Origin: an uncultured Selenomonadales bacterium
GTDB lineage: Bacteria; Bacillota; Negativicutes; Selenomonadales; Selenomonadaceae
Direction: 5' to 3'
NCBI GenBank assembly: GCA_946183785.1
Contig: CAMHCS010000021.1
Location: 1 to 50,167, forward strand
Length of the DNA: 50,167 nt
Shown: piece after piece, positions 49,473 to 50,167 of the stretch
How positions within the stretch are numbered: position 1 is the first letter of the stretch
Layout of the letters: the number at the start of each line of letters is the position of its first letter
The notes under the pieces: generated by a model
What the model saw: only the letters and a program-made list of their open reading frames with translations
Told to the model about the DNA's origin: nothing
The model's database searches: none
Position numbers and translations under genes: made by a program

Positions 49473-50167
49473 TCAGAACAACCCTGTTATGCGGCCGTCT
49501 TCGTCAATGTCCATAGCCTCCGCCGCCGGTTTCTTCGGAAGACCCGGCATGGTCAGTATATCGCCGGTCAACGCGACAATGAACCCCGCACCCGCAGAAA
49601 CCCGGAGTTCACGCACCGTGACGGAAAAACCGCGCGGGCGGCCGAGTTTCGACGCGTCGTCGGAGAGCGAGTATTGCGTTTTCGCCATGCAGACCGGCAT
49701 CTTGTCGAGTCCCAGCGCTTCGATCTCATCCAGCTGCTTTTTCGCAGCGGCGGTAAATGTCACGCCGTCCGCGCCGTAAACCGTGCGCGCTACCGTCTCG
49801 ATCTTTTCCGCAATCGGCGCGTCAGATTCGTAAAGCGTATGGAAATTCTTCGGCTTCGCCATCGCAGCCTCGACTTTTTTCGCCAGCGCGACGCCGCCCT
49901 CTCCGCCTTTCGCCCAGACCTCGGAAACCGCGACTTCCGCGCCGAGCTCCGCGCACTTTTTCTCAACGAAAGAAAGCTCCTCCGGCGTGTCCGTCGGGAA
50001 CGCGTTGACCGCGACGACGGCTGGCAACCCGAAGGCATGGATGGTCTCGATATGCTTCAAAAGGTTTTCCATGCCCTTTTCGAGGGCGCCCATATCGACA
50101 CGGGACAAATCACTCTTCGGCACGCCGCCGTGCATCTTCAGCGCGCGCACCGTCGCGACGATGACCA
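49473..50167 (-). CDS. fhs: formate-tetrahydrofolate ligase, C-terminal part
   Basis: The frame is open to the window edge; about 231 residues are seen. MHGGVPKSDL, VVAVNAFPTDTPEEL, AVSEVWAKGGEGG and MPVCMAKTQYSLSDD are signature segments of formyl-THF synthetase; the last is the folate-binding region. It makes 10-formyl-THF from formate, ATP and THF. Its start lies outside the window. The C-terminus GRITGLF is complete. Confidence 0.95.
   Translation of the reverse strand, partial: VIVATVRALKMHGGVPKSDLSRVDMGALEKGMENLLKHIETIHAFGLPAVVAVNAFPTDTPEELSFVEKKCAELGAEVAVSEVWAKGGEGGVALAKKVEAAMAKPKNFHTLYESDAPIAEKIETVARTVYGADGVTFTAAAKKQLDEIEALGLDKMPVCMAKTQYSLSDDASKLGRPRGFSVTVRELRVSAGAGFIVALTGDILTMPGLPKKPAAEAMDIDEDGRITGLF

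Overview
The window reads as chromosomal DNA of an obligately anaerobic, fairly GC-rich bacterium. The evidence is formate-THF ligase, an NfnAB-type ferredoxin/NADP transhydrogenase, corrinoid methyltransferases with a reductive activator, and a c-di-AMP (ydaO-type) riboswitch before an NlpC/P60 hydrolase. A Negativicutes-like diderm Bacillota is my best guess. Synergistota or another anaerobe cannot be excluded from this sequence alone. Almost every gene lies on the minus strand; the only convincing plus-strand gene is a lipoprotein at 12.0-12.7 kb.

Layout by coordinate. 0.2-1.3 kb: small oxidoreductase, short membrane peptide and acetyltransferase. 1.5-6.4 kb: operon of corrinoid protein, URO-D-family methyltransferase, SAM methyltransferase, cystathionine lyase/synthase and cysteine synthase-like enzyme. 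6.4-11.9 kb: type III restriction-modification locus with a HEPN/MNT pair nested between mod and res, and fic upstream. 12.0-14.4 kb: lipoprotein and secreted dipeptidase. 14.5-15.4 kb: eroded QueG-like remnant and a PIN/antitoxin pair. 15.4-26.3 kb: three more URO-D proteins, a hybrid histidine kinase, the corrinoid activator (RACE), LarE, YezD and two ECF S components. 26.3-38.9 kb: two SsuABC/TauABC-like importers, two LysR regulators, an MtmB homologue without pyrrolysine with its corrinoid partner, and a DAACS symporter. 39-42 kb: a second ECF-LarE-YezD module with a QueG-like Fe-S protein. 42-44 kb: iscU, iscS and a MITE. 44-50 kb: NlpC/P60 with riboswitch, tRNA-Leu, exonuclease, NfnAB-like pair, MTHFR-like protein and the end of fhs.

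The most interesting signal is an RNA leader seen eight times (about 6.3, 16.4, 22.9, 29.3, 30.4, 32.85, 39.1 and 40.1 kb), always reading on the minus strand. Each copy is a roughly 22-25 nt hairpin: a short P1 stem, a fixed UGA/AG internal loop, a 3-4 bp P2 stem and an A-rich loop. The 3' side of this hairpin overlaps the 5' arm of a strong intrinsic terminator. Both stems vary by compensatory changes between copies, as expected of an antiterminator/terminator switch. I do not recognise it as a known riboswitch class. It precedes corrinoid/URO-D, MtmB, organosulfur-type ABC importer, LysR, QueG-like and cysteine-biosynthesis genes.

Two further regulatory layers overlap with it. One is an operator CTAT-N8-ATAG at the same distance upstream of the -10 box at three promoters (importer, lysR, mtmB). 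The other is a conserved spacer sequence in several TTGACA promoters. Together these suggest a regulon that imports a methylated, probably sulfur-containing compound, demethylates it through corrinoid proteins and feeds methyl and sulfur into methionine/cysteine metabolism. The substrate is not known; that part is inference.
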